Assembly: GCF_003610465.1 (NCBI RefSeq)
Contig: NZ_RAQI01000003.1
Span: 310,001-374,000 of the forward strand
Origin: Xenorhabdus ehlersii
GTDB taxonomy: Bacteria; Pseudomonadota; Gammaproteobacteria; Enterobacterales; Enterobacteriaceae
Direction: 5' to 3'
DNA length: 64,000 bases
Part shown: positions 14,800-23,322 of the stretch, piece after piece
How positions within the stretch are numbered: position 1 is the first letter of the stretch
Layout: every line of letters begins with the position of its first letter
Translations under genes and position numbers: made by a program
Notes under the pieces: model-generated
The model's database searches: none
Seen by the model: the letters and a program-made list of their open reading frames with translations, nothing else
Told to the model about the DNA's origin: nothing

Positions 14800-15108
14800 A
14801 TGAAATATCGTCTACTTTTTGTTGTCACTGCGCTGTTGTTTTTATCCTCATATGCGGTTGCTCAGGATGGGTATTGGTATGAGGGGTGCCCGAAGTACTC
14901 AACGAAAGGATTAAGTGAATTAATCCAAAGAACAAAAACTACACCCATTGAGTCTATTGGTGAATTGCAGCAGTACAGCAAGGGTGAAGTAGAAGTAAAT
15001 ATAGAAAAAATAAAGTGTGATTTGCGTAATCTGGCAGAACATAGGCAGAAATTAAAAGATAAACTGAAAGAAATAGAAGAATTAGAAAAGTCTCAAATCC
15101 ACTCGTAA
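14800..15108 (+). CDS. small secreted protein with coiled coil, prophage accessory gene
   Basis: A 102-residue protein with a clear signal peptide (KYRLLFVVTALLFLSSYAVA, cleavage after AVA near residue 21). The mature 80 residues contain Cys29 and Cys72, which may form a disulphide, and a C-terminal charged coiled coil (HRQKLKDKLKEIEELEKSQI). It lies between L and K, which are adjacent in lambda, and has its own terminator at 15131. It is therefore an inserted gene, probably expressed in the lysogen. It acts in the periplasm; function unknown. Confidence 0.65.
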   Translation: MKYRLLFVVTALLFLSSYAVAQDGYWYEGCPKYSTKGLSELIQRTKTTPIESIGELQQYSKGEVEVNIEKIKCDLRNLAEHRQKLKDKLKEIEELEKSQIHS

Positions 15109-15130
15109 TTATTACCTTGAATGAAAAATG

Positions 15131-15151
15131 GCCCCGTTTGGGGCTTTTTTT
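15131..15151 (+). terminator. terminator after the secreted-protein gene
   Basis: GCCCC (15131-15135), loop GTTT, GGGGC (15140-15144), seven T. Confidence 0.8.
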
Positions 15152-15165
15152 GTTATGGAGCCGCT

Positions 15166-15870
15166 ATGCGCCCTCATATTATTCATTCCATCCTAGATCA
15201 CGCGCAGGCCGACTACCCGAATGAATGCTGTGGTCTGGTGATTCAGAATAGCCGCAAACAGCAATATATCCGCTGTCGCAACACTGCTCCCTCACCCACA
15301 GAACAATTCAGCCTGCACCCAGAAGATTACGCCGAGGCTGAGGATGCCGGTACTATTATTGCCATTGTTCACAGTCACCCCGACGCGACAACACAACCCA
15401 GTCAGTTAGATATTGCGCAGTGTGACCTGTCACAAATCCCGTGGGTGATTGTCTCATGGCCTGAGGGGGATATTCGTACAATTATGCCCTCGGAGGGTAT
15501 CAAGCCTTTACTGGAGCGCCCGTTTGTCCATGGTATCTGGGATTGTTACGCCATTGTGCGCGACTGGTATCGGCTGGAACGCAACATTGAATTACCCGAT
15601 TTTGTCCGCATTGATGGCTGGTGGAACCGGGGCGAAAACCTCTATATGCAGCACTATGCGTCGGCGGGTTTTGCTGAGTGCAGCGGGGAATTACAGACCG
15701 GTGATGTGATCATCATGCAGATACAGGCCAACGAACCTAACCACGCTGGCGTGTATATCGGCGATGGATTAATGTTACACCACATGTACGGTCAACTCAG
15801 TAACCGTGTGTCTTACAGTGGCTACTGGCAGGAGCGCACGGTGAAAATCGTCAGATATCAGGAGCTATAA
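15166..15870 (+). CDS. tail assembly protein with JAB and NlpC/P60 domains (lambda K analogue)
   Basis: A 234-residue protein. ATG 15166 is chosen because GGAG lies at 15158 and the upstream ATG at 15121 would place coding sequence through the terminator. Residues 1-110 are a JAB/MPN metalloprotease-like domain with Glu20, the HSHP motif (His69, His71), Ser79 and Asp82. Residues 120-234 are an NlpC/P60 peptidase domain with Cys127 (GIWDCYAIVRDWY) and His193 (PNHAGVYIGDG). It works in tail-tip assembly and may cut peptidoglycan at entry. All catalytic residues are kept. Confidence 0.9.
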   Translation: MRPHIIHSILDHAQADYPNECCGLVIQNSRKQQYIRCRNTAPSPTEQFSLHPEDYAEAEDAGTIIAIVHSHPDATTQPSQLDIAQCDLSQIPWVIVSWPEGDIRTIMPSEGIKPLLERPFVHGIWDCYAIVRDWYRLERNIELPDFVRIDGWWNRGENLYMQHYASAGFAECSGELQTGDVIIMQIQANEPNHAGVYIGDGLMLHHMYGQLSNRVSYSGYWQERTVKIVRYQEL

Positions 15871-16446
15871 ATGGAAACGATACGCACAATACGCCTCGGC
15901 GGTACACTCGGCTCTCAGTTTGGGCGCGAATATAAACTGGCAGTATCCTCTTCAATAGAGGCTGTTCGGGCATTGTCTGTGCTGGTTGACGGCTTTGAAA
16001 AGTATCTGTTAACCGCCAGAGAGCGCGGATTAACCTTTGCCGTGTTTATCGGCAAGCGCAATATCAGTCAGGATGAACTGGCCTTTTCCGGGGAAGGGGA
16101 TATTCGGATTGTGCCGGTGATTATTGGTAGCAAAAAAGCCGGGATATTACAAACCATACTCGGGGCGGTGATGGTCGTTGCCGGCGCGTTTATGTGGGCG
16201 ACTCCGTGGGGTGCACCGATGGTCATGTCCGGTGTGGGTATGATGCTGGGCGGTGTGGTACAGATGTTATCACCGATGCCGGGCGGACTGGCGCGACGGG
16301 AAGATCCCGACAACAAACCCTCGTATGCGTTTGGTGGCCCGGTTAACTCCATTGCGCAGGGGAACCCCGTTCCGCTGGGTTACGGAAAGCGGCGCATCGG
16401 AGGTGCCATTATCTCAGCGGGCATCTACGCCGAAGATCAGCAATAA
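15871..16446 (+). CDS. tail assembly protein (lambda I analogue)
   Basis: A 191-residue protein starting directly after the K stop codon. It has a ubiquitin-like N-terminal part (RTIRLGGTLGSQFGREYKLA) and a glycine/methionine-rich hydrophobic middle (about residues 90-135) before 'GNPVPLGYGKRRIGGAIISA', the conserved lambda I ending. Lambda I is needed for tail-tip assembly but is not in the virion. Confidence 0.87.
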   Translation: METIRTIRLGGTLGSQFGREYKLAVSSSIEAVRALSVLVDGFEKYLLTARERGLTFAVFIGKRNISQDELAFSGEGDIRIVPVIIGSKKAGILQTILGAVMVVAGAFMWATPWGAPMVMSGVGMMLGGVVQMLSPMPGGLARREDPDNKPSYAFGGPVNSIAQGNPVPLGYGKRRIGGAIISAGIYAEDQQ

Positions 16447-16467
16447 CGCTACATTGTTTTTAGTCAG

Positions 16468-16488
16468 GTCGCTTAGGCGACTTTTTTT
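16468..16488 (+). terminator. hairpin between I and J
   Basis: GTCGC (16468-16472), loop TTAG, GCGAC (16477-16481), seven T. As J must be expressed, read-through or antitermination is needed. Confidence 0.65.
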
Positions 16489-16499
16489 ATGGGTGAAAT

Positions 16500-19400
16500 A
16501 TGGGAAATCATCTGATTCAGGGCAGTAAGGGCGGGGGTGGAAGTCCGCGCACCCCCGTAGAATCACCGGATTCATTGCAGTCAACATCGTATGCCAAAAT
16601 CGTATTGGCACTGGGGGAAGGGGAATTTGCGGGCGGACTCGCTGGCACCAACATATATCTGGACAACACGCCGATTATTGGTCCTGATGGTCAGGCTAAC
16701 TTTGAGGGCGTCAAGTGGGAATTTCGCCCCGGTACGCCGCATCAGGATTATATACCGGGCATGCCTGCGGTTGAGAATGAACTGACGGTCGGTACGGAGT
16801 TAATGGAATCATGGGTGAGATCGGTCACCAATACCCAACTGTCGGCGGTGCGTATCCGGTTATCGTGGCCCCAGTTGCAGACGCAGAAAGAGAACGGGGA
16901 TACGGTCGGCTATGTTATTGACTATGCGATAGATGTTGCCACGGATGGCGGGGCGTATCAGGAAGTTTTGAAGACAGCCGCTGATGGCAAAACCACCACC
17001 AAATATGAACGCTCACACCGTATTGATCTGCCCAAAGCCCATTCAGGCTGGCAGGTGCGCGTCCGCCGCCTGACCCCAAAACAAAACAGTAACCGGATTG
17101 CCGATGCGATGGTGGTCGAGGCGATTACTGAGGTAATTGACGCCAAATTGAGTTACCCCGAAACCGCCCTGTTATTCGTTCAGTTTGATGCCAAACAGTT
17201 TCGCAATATCCCGCAGGTATCTTGTGAGCCGAAAATGCGCGTGATTCGGGTGCCTGATAACTATGACCCTGAAAGCCGCAGTTACTCCGGTGTCTGGTCA
17301 GGGCAATTTAAATGGGCATGGACAGATAATCCGGCGTGGGTACTGTATGACCTGATGATCAATGACCGGTTCAGCATCGGCACGCGGGTGAAAACGGAAA
17401 ACCTGAGTCTGGCAAAATGGGATTTGTACCGCATTGCGCAATATTGTGACCAGCCTGTCCCTGATGGCAAAGGAGGACAAGAGCCGCGCCACACCTGCAA
17501 TGTGTATATCCAGTCACAAGAGGATGCATGGACGGTGCTGAGGGATATCGCAGGTATCTTTCGGGGCATGACATTCTGGGCGAACAATAACATGAATGTG
17601 CTGGCGGATATGCCCCGCGATATGGATTTTATCTATACCCGCGCCAATGTGCGTGACGGTAAATTTGTCTATGCCAGTTCCAGTGAGAAAACTCACTATA
17701 GTACGGCCATGGTGAGCTGGTCAGACCCCCAGAATGGTTATCAGGATGCGGTTGAGCCGGTTTTCGAAAACCGCCTGATACGCCGATTTGGGGTTAAACA
17801 GGCCGATATTACCGCGATTGGCTGTACCCGCCAGAGTGAGGCGCAACGCCGGGGTAAATGGGTGCTGTACACCAACGAGTATGACCGGATGGTGACGTTT
17901 ACTGTGGGACTGGATGGTAAAATCCCGTTGCCCGGTTACATCATCGGGGTGGCGGATGAAATGTTTTCAGGCCGTGTACTGGGCGGGCGCGTCAGTGTGG
18001 TGAATGGCCGCAATATCACACTGGACAGAATATCCTCGGCGATAGTGGGCGAACGGTTAATCCTGAATTTGCCGTCGGGTAAAGCCGAGGGACGGACTAT
18101 TCAGGCGGTAAACGGACAGACTGTCACCGTGACGACAGCCTATTCAGAAATTCCAGTTGCCGAATCCGTCTGGGCGATTGATGCCACCGATTTAGCCATT
18201 CAGCAATTCAGGGTCACCGGCATTAAAGAGGGCGAGGACGGCATTTCGTTTGAAATCACCGCCGTTGAGCATAACCCCGATAAATATACCCATATCGATA
18301 CCGGGGTACGCATTGACGAGCGCCCCATTTCGGTTATTCCCCCCGGCGTTCAGTCCCCGCCGAAAAATGTCACTATCAGTAGTAACTCAGTGGTGAATCA
18401 GGGTATTGCCGTCACCACATTGCGCGTGACATGGGATGCGGCGGAGAATGCGATTGCATATGAGGCTGAGTGGCGGCGTGATAACGGGAACTGGATATCA
18501 GCACCCCGAACCTCTACACAGGGATTTGAGGTGCCAAACGTCTATTCTGGACGCTATCAGGCACGGGTGAGGGCGATTAATGCGGCTGAAATATCCAGTA
18601 TCTGGGCGAATGCACCGGAAACCCGTTTGAAAGGGAAGGAGGGCAACCCACCAACACCGCTCGCATTCCGTACCGCATCGATCATCTTCGGTATCCAGTT
18701 GGATTGGGGTTTTGCCGCCCAGACTGATGACACCCTGAAAACCGAAATCCAGTACAGCCGGACCAACGATGGTGAGGGGCTGATGTTGCTGGCGGATATT
18801 CCCTACCCGCAACATACGCACACCATGCAGGGACTGGCGGCCGGTGTGGCATTTTGGTTCCGTGCGAGGCTGGTGGATAAATCCGGCAACCAATCCCCGT
18901 GGACAGCGTTTATCCGGGGCGAGTCTTCGACAGACACAAGCTGGATAGTGGAGGCAACCGGTAATGTGTTCCTCACCGCCGAGGCTGGGAAACGGTTGCA
19001 GTCTGACATGAACTGGAACGCTGAAACTGCCCTGATACTCACCAACGCGCAGCAGCAATTATCCCGGGAACTGATGGTGCGTGACGGGGAGAGTAAGGCG
19101 GAGATTAGCGAGTTATGGCAAGTGCGGGCAACCGATAACGAGGCATGGGCGCAAAGAGTCACAGATATCAACTCACAGCTGGGAACCAATACCGCCCGTA
19201 TCAAAACAGTTGAAACCACGATAGCTGAACGGGATAAATCGTTTGGTCAGCAATTTACCGAAATCCGTACTCACATCGGGAACACTAACGATAGTGTGGG
19301 TAAAATTGCCGCAGATGTGGTGACTAACAAACAGGCAATATCCAGTACACAGAAAGCGGTCGCTGAATCGGCACAACAGGTTCAGGCGCAGTTCAGGGAA

Positions 19401-19892
19401 CAAGAGGCGATTATCCGCGAAAAAGCGACAGCCGTCTTTGATATCAGTGGTAACGGTTATGCCATCAAGGATATCGGGGCAGGGGTGAACTACAGGGGAC
19501 AATATTATGGCGCAGGGATGGTTATCGGGGCTGAGGTGAAAAACGGCAAGGTAGAAACGCACTTTGGTGTCAGGGCGAACCAGTTTACCGTGGTGAACCC
19601 GAACAATGGGAAGATGGAACCAGTGCTTGTGATTAAGGGTAATCAGGTGTTTATCAGGGACGGATTTATCGATAAAAATTATATCAGGGAAATTATTTTA
19701 TCTGATGCTATCAGGTCAAAAAACTATGTGCAGTACCGGGCGGGCTTTTTGATTAATGCGGTCACTGGCGCTTTTGAATTTAATGACATGCGTTCCCGGT
19801 CAGGGTTACGCTGGGCGAATGGGGCAATTGCGTGTTATGACCAGAACGGACGGGTCAGGGCAGCAATGGGGTATATAGGACAATTTCGATGA
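16500..19892 (+). CDS. tail tip host-specificity protein (lambda J analogue)
   Basis: A 1130-residue protein. Residues 1-600 match the conserved J core ('TPVESPDSLQSTSYAKIVLA', 'EGEFAGGL', 'YDLMINDRFSIGTRV'). Two fibronectin type III-like domains follow at about 610-715 and 720-810. A helical stalk (about 825-960) leads to a C-terminal part ('GKMEPVLVIKGNQVFIRDGF') of the DUF1983 type that usually ends in the receptor-binding tip. The codon use and higher GC differ from the AT-rich accessory genes. It overlaps the next start by four bases. The receptor is not predictable from sequence. Confidence 0.92.
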   Translation: MGNHLIQGSKGGGGSPRTPVESPDSLQSTSYAKIVLALGEGEFAGGLAGTNIYLDNTPIIGPDGQANFEGVKWEFRPGTPHQDYIPGMPAVENELTVGTELMESWVRSVTNTQLSAVRIRLSWPQLQTQKENGDTVGYVIDYAIDVATDGGAYQEVLKTAADGKTTTKYERSHRIDLPKAHSGWQVRVRRLTPKQNSNRIADAMVVEAITEVIDAKLSYPETALLFVQFDAKQFRNIPQVSCEPKMRVIRVPDNYDPESRSYSGVWSGQFKWAWTDNPAWVLYDLMINDRFSIGTRVKTENLSLAKWDLYRIAQYCDQPVPDGKGGQEPRHTCNVYIQSQEDAWTVLRDIAGIFRGMTFWANNNMNVLADMPRDMDFIYTRANVRDGKFVYASSSEKTHYSTAMVSWSDPQNGYQDAVEPVFENRLIRRFGVKQADITAIGCTRQSEAQRRGKWVLYTNEYDRMVTFTVGLDGKIPLPGYIIGVADEMFSGRVLGGRVSVVNGRNITLDRISSAIVGERLILNLPSGKAEGRTIQAVNGQTVTVTTAYSEIPVAESVWAIDATDLAIQQFRVTGIKEGEDGISFEITAVEHNPDKYTHIDTGVRIDERPISVIPPGVQSPPKNVTISSNSVVNQGIAVTTLRVTWDAAENAIAYEAEWRRDNGNWISAPRTSTQGFEVPNVYSGRYQARVRAINAAEISSIWANAPETRLKGKEGNPPTPLAFRTASIIFGIQLDWGFAAQTDDTLKTEIQYSRTNDGEGLMLLADIPYPQHTHTMQGLAAGVAFWFRARLVDKSGNQSPWTAFIRGESSTDTSWIVEATGNVFLTAEAGKRLQSDMNWNAETALILTNAQQQLSRELMVRDGESKAEISELWQVRATDNEAWAQRVTDINSQLGTNTARIKTVETTIAERDKSFGQQFTEIRTHIGNTNDSVGKIAADVVTNKQAISSTQKAVAESAQQVQAQFREQEAIIREKATAVFDISGNGYAIKDIGAGVNYRGQYYGAGMVIGAEVKNGKVETHFGVRANQFTVVNPNNGKMEPVLVIKGNQVFIRDGFIDKNYIREIILSDAIRSKNYVQYRAGFLINAVTGAFEFNDMRSRSGLRWANGAIACYDQNGRVRAAMGYIGQFR

Positions 19893-20188
19893 GTGATTAT
19901 GGTTTTGGTGTGTGGGACGAGCAGGGGCGGCAGCGTAATACCGGCATCCGTCCTTTTCTTTATGCGGGATTTATGAAACTGACCAGTGGGCAGACGACAG
20001 GCGCACTGACTGTCCCCCGTGAACCGATGAGTGACGGCCTCCGTTTGTCTTATGTTTTTATGTGTACACAAACAGGGGACTGGCCGAATGAAAAACGCCA
20101 GTTTTTGGTGAGAGACAATCAAATCATTATTTCAACCGGGCGCAATGTGGCTGCTGAGGGTTGGTTGATTGCGTATTACACGGCGTGA
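19889..20188 (+). CDS. small tail-tip protein downstream of J
   Basis: A 99-residue protein starting MSDYGFGVWDEQGRQRNTGI. The 'D(Y/W)G..VWDE.G' opening recurs inside the next protein (PDWGIAVWDENGKCVLTSDT), so the two share a domain resembling DUF6453-type proteins found after J genes. Translationally coupled to J. Probably part of, or a chaperone for, the tail tip; exact function unknown. Confidence 0.65.
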   Translation: MSDYGFGVWDEQGRQRNTGIRPFLYAGFMKLTSGQTTGALTVPREPMSDGLRLSYVFMCTQTGDWPNEKRQFLVRDNQIIISTGRNVAAEGWLIAYYTA

Positions 20189-20194
20189 GGAACT

Positions 20195-20845
20195 ATGGAC
20201 TGGGGCGCATTTTTAACAACAAATGAAGGGGTTCCGTGGACACCCAAAACGACACCGCTCTCTTTTGTGCGGAAAATATCGGTCACCGTTGGCCGATGGT
20301 ATGAACATATAGACACGCACATTAACACAACACAGCCGTGCATGGCGTTTATGTGCGTGCATACTGATAGTGCATGGAATGCACCGTATGGTGAACTCAG
20401 TAGTGAAAATAGCCGCTGGAATATTGAGTTATCAGCGCCGGATGCCCGTACCCCGGTGTTGTGTGATATTTACCTGTTTACCCTGGTTTATCCGCAGCCC
20501 GTTCCCGACTGGGGGATTGCTGTCTGGGATGAGAACGGAAAATGCGTCCTGACCAGCGACACAAACCCGCTGGCTATTGCCGGGGAATACAACACTAAAC
20601 AGCAAATGACATTGCGGGGGAAACGCGCCCTGTTAATGCAAACGACAGGCTGGGTGAGTTCGACAATCGATATCCCCGAAGACCTCCCCCAACTACAATA
20701 CAGGGACACGTCTTTCTCTGCGTTTTTCAATGGACAATCTACACAATTTATTCCGGCAGCCGTATCAGGCGCAACATCCCTGATTGTTGAGGTCAGGGTA
20801 GAGGATCTGACCAGCCCATATATTGACTGCGCTCTTTACGATTAA
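20195..20845 (+). CDS. tail-tip associated protein with duplicated domain
   Basis: A 216-residue protein with GTGAGGA before its ATG. Residues 1-105 form a domain starting MDWGAFLTTNEGVPWTPKTT, and residues 108-216 a second beginning PDWGIAVWDENG. The second half is similar in pattern to the 99-residue protein before it, suggesting gene duplication. Position after J and before the fibre argues for a role in tail-tip assembly or adhesion. No enzymatic motif is visible. Confidence 0.6.
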   Translation: MDWGAFLTTNEGVPWTPKTTPLSFVRKISVTVGRWYEHIDTHINTTQPCMAFMCVHTDSAWNAPYGELSSENSRWNIELSAPDARTPVLCDIYLFTLVYPQPVPDWGIAVWDENGKCVLTSDTNPLAIAGEYNTKQQMTLRGKRALLMQTTGWVSSTIDIPEDLPQLQYRDTSFSAFFNGQSTQFIPAAVSGATSLIVEVRVEDLTSPYIDCALYD

Positions 20846-20870
20846 CGACGACTATTTCAGGAACCTCATC

Positions 20871-22052
20871 ATGTACTATTCAATCGGCACAATTTCAACC
20901 GTGTCCGGCTCGGCTATTGTCCGCAGCACGGGTACACAATTTAAATCGAATATCAACGGCGTTGCACCCGGACAGATTATATTAATCCGGTCAGACAACA
21001 ACAATTTAATCCACATGATTCAGGCGGTGAACTCCGATACCGAGCTGGTATTGGTCGATACCATTCCCGTTACCCTGAATAACGTAAAATACCAGATTCA
21101 GACCACCGTTCCGAATTCCATTTCGGATGGGGTCAGGCATATTTTAGCCAACACCAGCTACATTACCCTGTTCCTCCAGAACATGGACAAATGGATGTCA
21201 CAGAATGGGACAATCAACGTGACCTTGCCGAATGGTCAAACCGTGTCGTTGCAATCGATACGGGCACTACAGGCGGCAATGGAGGGGAAACTGGATAAGC
21301 GCCAGAACGGGGCGGATATTCCGAATAAAGCGGAGTTTGTGCGAAATATTGGATTAGAAGGTGCGGTTATCCAAAATCAACCCGCCTCGTTTGACGGGGT
21401 GGAGGTTAAAGGCGACGGTTGGCGTAATTTTCTCATCAAACACGATAGTGGACTGGATGTGAATTTTGGCTCACAAGGTGATTATGGATATGTAATTATT
21501 CAAGAGGGCGTCATCGACCGGTCTGGTTTTATATTTCGAAAAGGGGTGCACGGTGATGTTTTGGCGCTTGGATGGAATGGTAATGTATATGTAGCCGAAG
21601 GGGGGTTCATCAAAAAAGCTTCCCCCATCATCCAAATTTTCCCCGATGGCACATTCATCACCAACGACGAATCCGAGGGTGCCATTGTCACCAAACTCGG
21701 CCTCGGTCACTATCAGGTCTCTGGCGTTCTGGGCTATAACGCTGATGGCGCATGGGGCGTGCATGGCGGTATCTCATCGCCGAAGAATAACAACGGGCTG
21801 GAACTTATCTACATTGATGACAGGGTACAAAAGGACGGCAGTATCATGATTGAGACCTTCCACCGTCAGCATTCGCACTTGCCTGAACGGTTCCAGAACA
21901 AGCGGATAAAAGCTATTGTCGATGAGGAAAAGGTTTACTATCAGGACGGTGAACCCTGTGACATTCCCGAAGGTACTCGCTTAGATGTCCGTGTCCAGAT
22001 GCCAGAGAATTCTATCTGGAATCAGCAACAAAGATTATCTGAGTCAAAATAA
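20871..22052 (+). CDS. phage tail fibre protein
   Basis: A 393-residue protein from ATG 20871 (AGGAACC before it; an earlier ATG at 20823 overlaps the preceding gene). The first 110 residues ('YYSIGTISTVSGSAIVRSTG') are the N-terminal beta domain that attaches side fibres in lambdoid phages. A linker with 'NGQTVSLQSIRALQAAMEGK' leads to a beta-rich shaft and tip (residues 170-393). No tail fibre assembly gene follows, unlike in most fibre modules. It is probably the receptor-binding fibre. Confidence 0.8.
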   Translation: MYYSIGTISTVSGSAIVRSTGTQFKSNINGVAPGQIILIRSDNNNLIHMIQAVNSDTELVLVDTIPVTLNNVKYQIQTTVPNSISDGVRHILANTSYITLFLQNMDKWMSQNGTINVTLPNGQTVSLQSIRALQAAMEGKLDKRQNGADIPNKAEFVRNIGLEGAVIQNQPASFDGVEVKGDGWRNFLIKHDSGLDVNFGSQGDYGYVIIQEGVIDRSGFIFRKGVHGDVLALGWNGNVYVAEGGFIKKASPIIQIFPDGTFITNDESEGAIVTKLGLGHYQVSGVLGYNADGAWGVHGGISSPKNNNGLELIYIDDRVQKDGSIMIETFHRQHSHLPERFQNKRIKAIVDEEKVYYQDGEPCDIPEGTRLDVRVQMPENSIWNQQQRLSESK

Positions 22053-22056
22053 TATA

Positions 22057-22075
22057 GGGGCTGCGCGCCCCTTAT
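22057..22075 (+). terminator. weak hairpin after the fibre gene
   Basis: GGGGC (22057-22061), loop TGCGC, GCCCC (22067-22071), TTAT. Confidence 0.4.
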
Positions 22076-22144
22076 GCCAGCAGATTCGGTGTGGAATTTG
22101 GGGCAGGGGGAGGCAGAGGTAGGTGAGTAATCTGTTGATATAAA

Positions 22145-22162
22145 AGCCCTCATTGGAGGGCT
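22145..22162. terminator. bidirectional terminator between convergent genes
   Basis: AGCCCTC (22145-22151), loop ATTG, GAGGGCT (22156-22162). On the reverse strand it is followed by TTTATA. It separates the fibre gene from the reverse-strand gene. Confidence 0.65.
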
Positions 22163-22179
22163 TAGTCATGAGTCGATGA

Positions 22180-22968
22180 TTAGTTATTCATGGTCTTTTC
22201 TAGTTCAGCAATTTTCCTTGCTGCTTGTTTGATTTTATTATTTTTTTCTTCGGACCACTCGATGTCTTTACCGCCTGTGGGCGCATACGCTTTCACAGAG
22301 CCATTAGCTAACCAATTGGCAATATCGTTTGCTTGAGGATGATTTTTCCAGTCTACAGCTTCCGCATCACCAGAATTAGCAATGTACATATCAGTTGCTT
22401 TCATAAGCACCCCCTTTGATATCATAGACTCAATGATACTATTATAGTTCATGGTTTCATCGTCAAGGTTATTTTTGCCTGTTTTAAGCTCGTAAAACTT
22501 GACTTCTCCACCGGTACGCGGATCAAGAAGAATGGCTCCTTCCACTGAAGACTTCGCACAACCACAATGTGTAAAAAATTTGACGGCATGATCTGTACCA
22601 CTCCCAGAAAAGATAGCGTGAAGAAGTTGATTTTCTTCATTACGAATAGCTTTTTTAGGGCCAGCATCAAATAGCCTATCACCGTTACTTGAAATCATTA
22701 GTATAGATACTTTGAAATATCCATTATGCTCAAGATCCGGCAGCGCTTCTGCATCAAGGTGTTCAGCAAACCACCATTCCTTCATCTTGGCGATAGTCGG
22801 ACCGTCTCCGGCACAGACTAAAACGCCTCCTTTGCGGTAAGTTATTTTGTTAAATCCAGTATTATCAACGAGTAATATATGCTTACCATCATTTAAAGGA
22901 AGATCTACTGACCAGCGGGTATCACAGGCTACGACCATATTGTCGCAATCATATACAGTGGTTGTCAT
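22180..22968 (-). CDS. proteasome/HslV-like Ntn-hydrolase homologue at prophage edge
   Basis: A 262-residue protein starting M-TTTVYDCDNMVVACDTRWS. Thr2 after Met removal, the 'VVACDTRW' strand with Asp16 and the 'GFNKITYRKGGVLVCAGDG' segment with Lys41 match the Thr1-Asp17-Lys33 layout of proteasome beta subunits and HslV (TTIVSVRRNGHVVIAGDG). The rest ('SGSGTDHAVKFFTHCGCAKS', 'VEGAILLDPRTGG') also fits that fold loosely. The C-terminal 25 residues are a charged helix. No ATPase partner is next to it. Probably an accessory gene of the prophage, transcribed against the tail genes. Homology is inferred by eye; peptidase activity is unproven. Confidence 0.55.
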   Translation of the reverse strand: MTTTVYDCDNMVVACDTRWSVDLPLNDGKHILLVDNTGFNKITYRKGGVLVCAGDGPTIAKMKEWWFAEHLDAEALPDLEHNGYFKVSILMISSNGDRLFDAGPKKAIRNEENQLLHAIFSGSGTDHAVKFFTHCGCAKSSVEGAILLDPRTGGEVKFYELKTGKNNLDDETMNYNSIIESMISKGVLMKATDMYIANSGDAEAVDWKNHPQANDIANWLANGSVKAYAPTGGKDIEWSEEKNNKIKQAARKIAELEKTMNN

Positions 22969-23322
22969 TTGTTATTCTATACCCCACAAGGCGCAATAAG
23001 TTAGCTTAATTTTTATTGTAAGTCTATAAGACGAAGCACAAATTACCGTATCTCATCCATATATTACATAAAGGTTATTATTCATAAAAATCATAGGATT
23101 AGTTATTAACTCCCTTTGCATTGCCTTTATATTAATTAAGTTTACTTAATATATGATCAGAATATTCCTAATCTGTGAAGTGGAAAGGGAGCTAATTTAT
23201 CGAAATGTGATAAAAAATATATTTCAAACTAATACTGTGTTAGTGGGTGATATTATTGATAGGTGATTTCTGTGATTGATATTAACCCGCAGAAAGTTGC
23301 GGGTTAAATTGTTAGCTCAGCA
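22969..23322. other. AT-rich intergenic region without genes
   Basis: 354 bases between two reverse-strand genes. I see no open frame of note. It holds a small palindrome ATTAAG-TTTA-CTTAAT (23135-23150) and a hairpin TAACCCGCA-GAAAGT-TGCGGGTTA (23283-23306), probably the terminator of the collar gene. The promoter of the Ntn-hydrolase-like gene must lie near 22970-23080. Confidence 0.5.

Noticed and set aside
17282..19562. Long reverse-strand frames opposite gene J
   Set aside because: Antisense shadows of a conserved, intact gene.
23101..23160. Palindrome ATTAAG-TTTA-CTTAAT as attachment site
   Set aside because: Six-base AT-rich arms are expected by chance in such DNA, and no second copy near comEC was seen.
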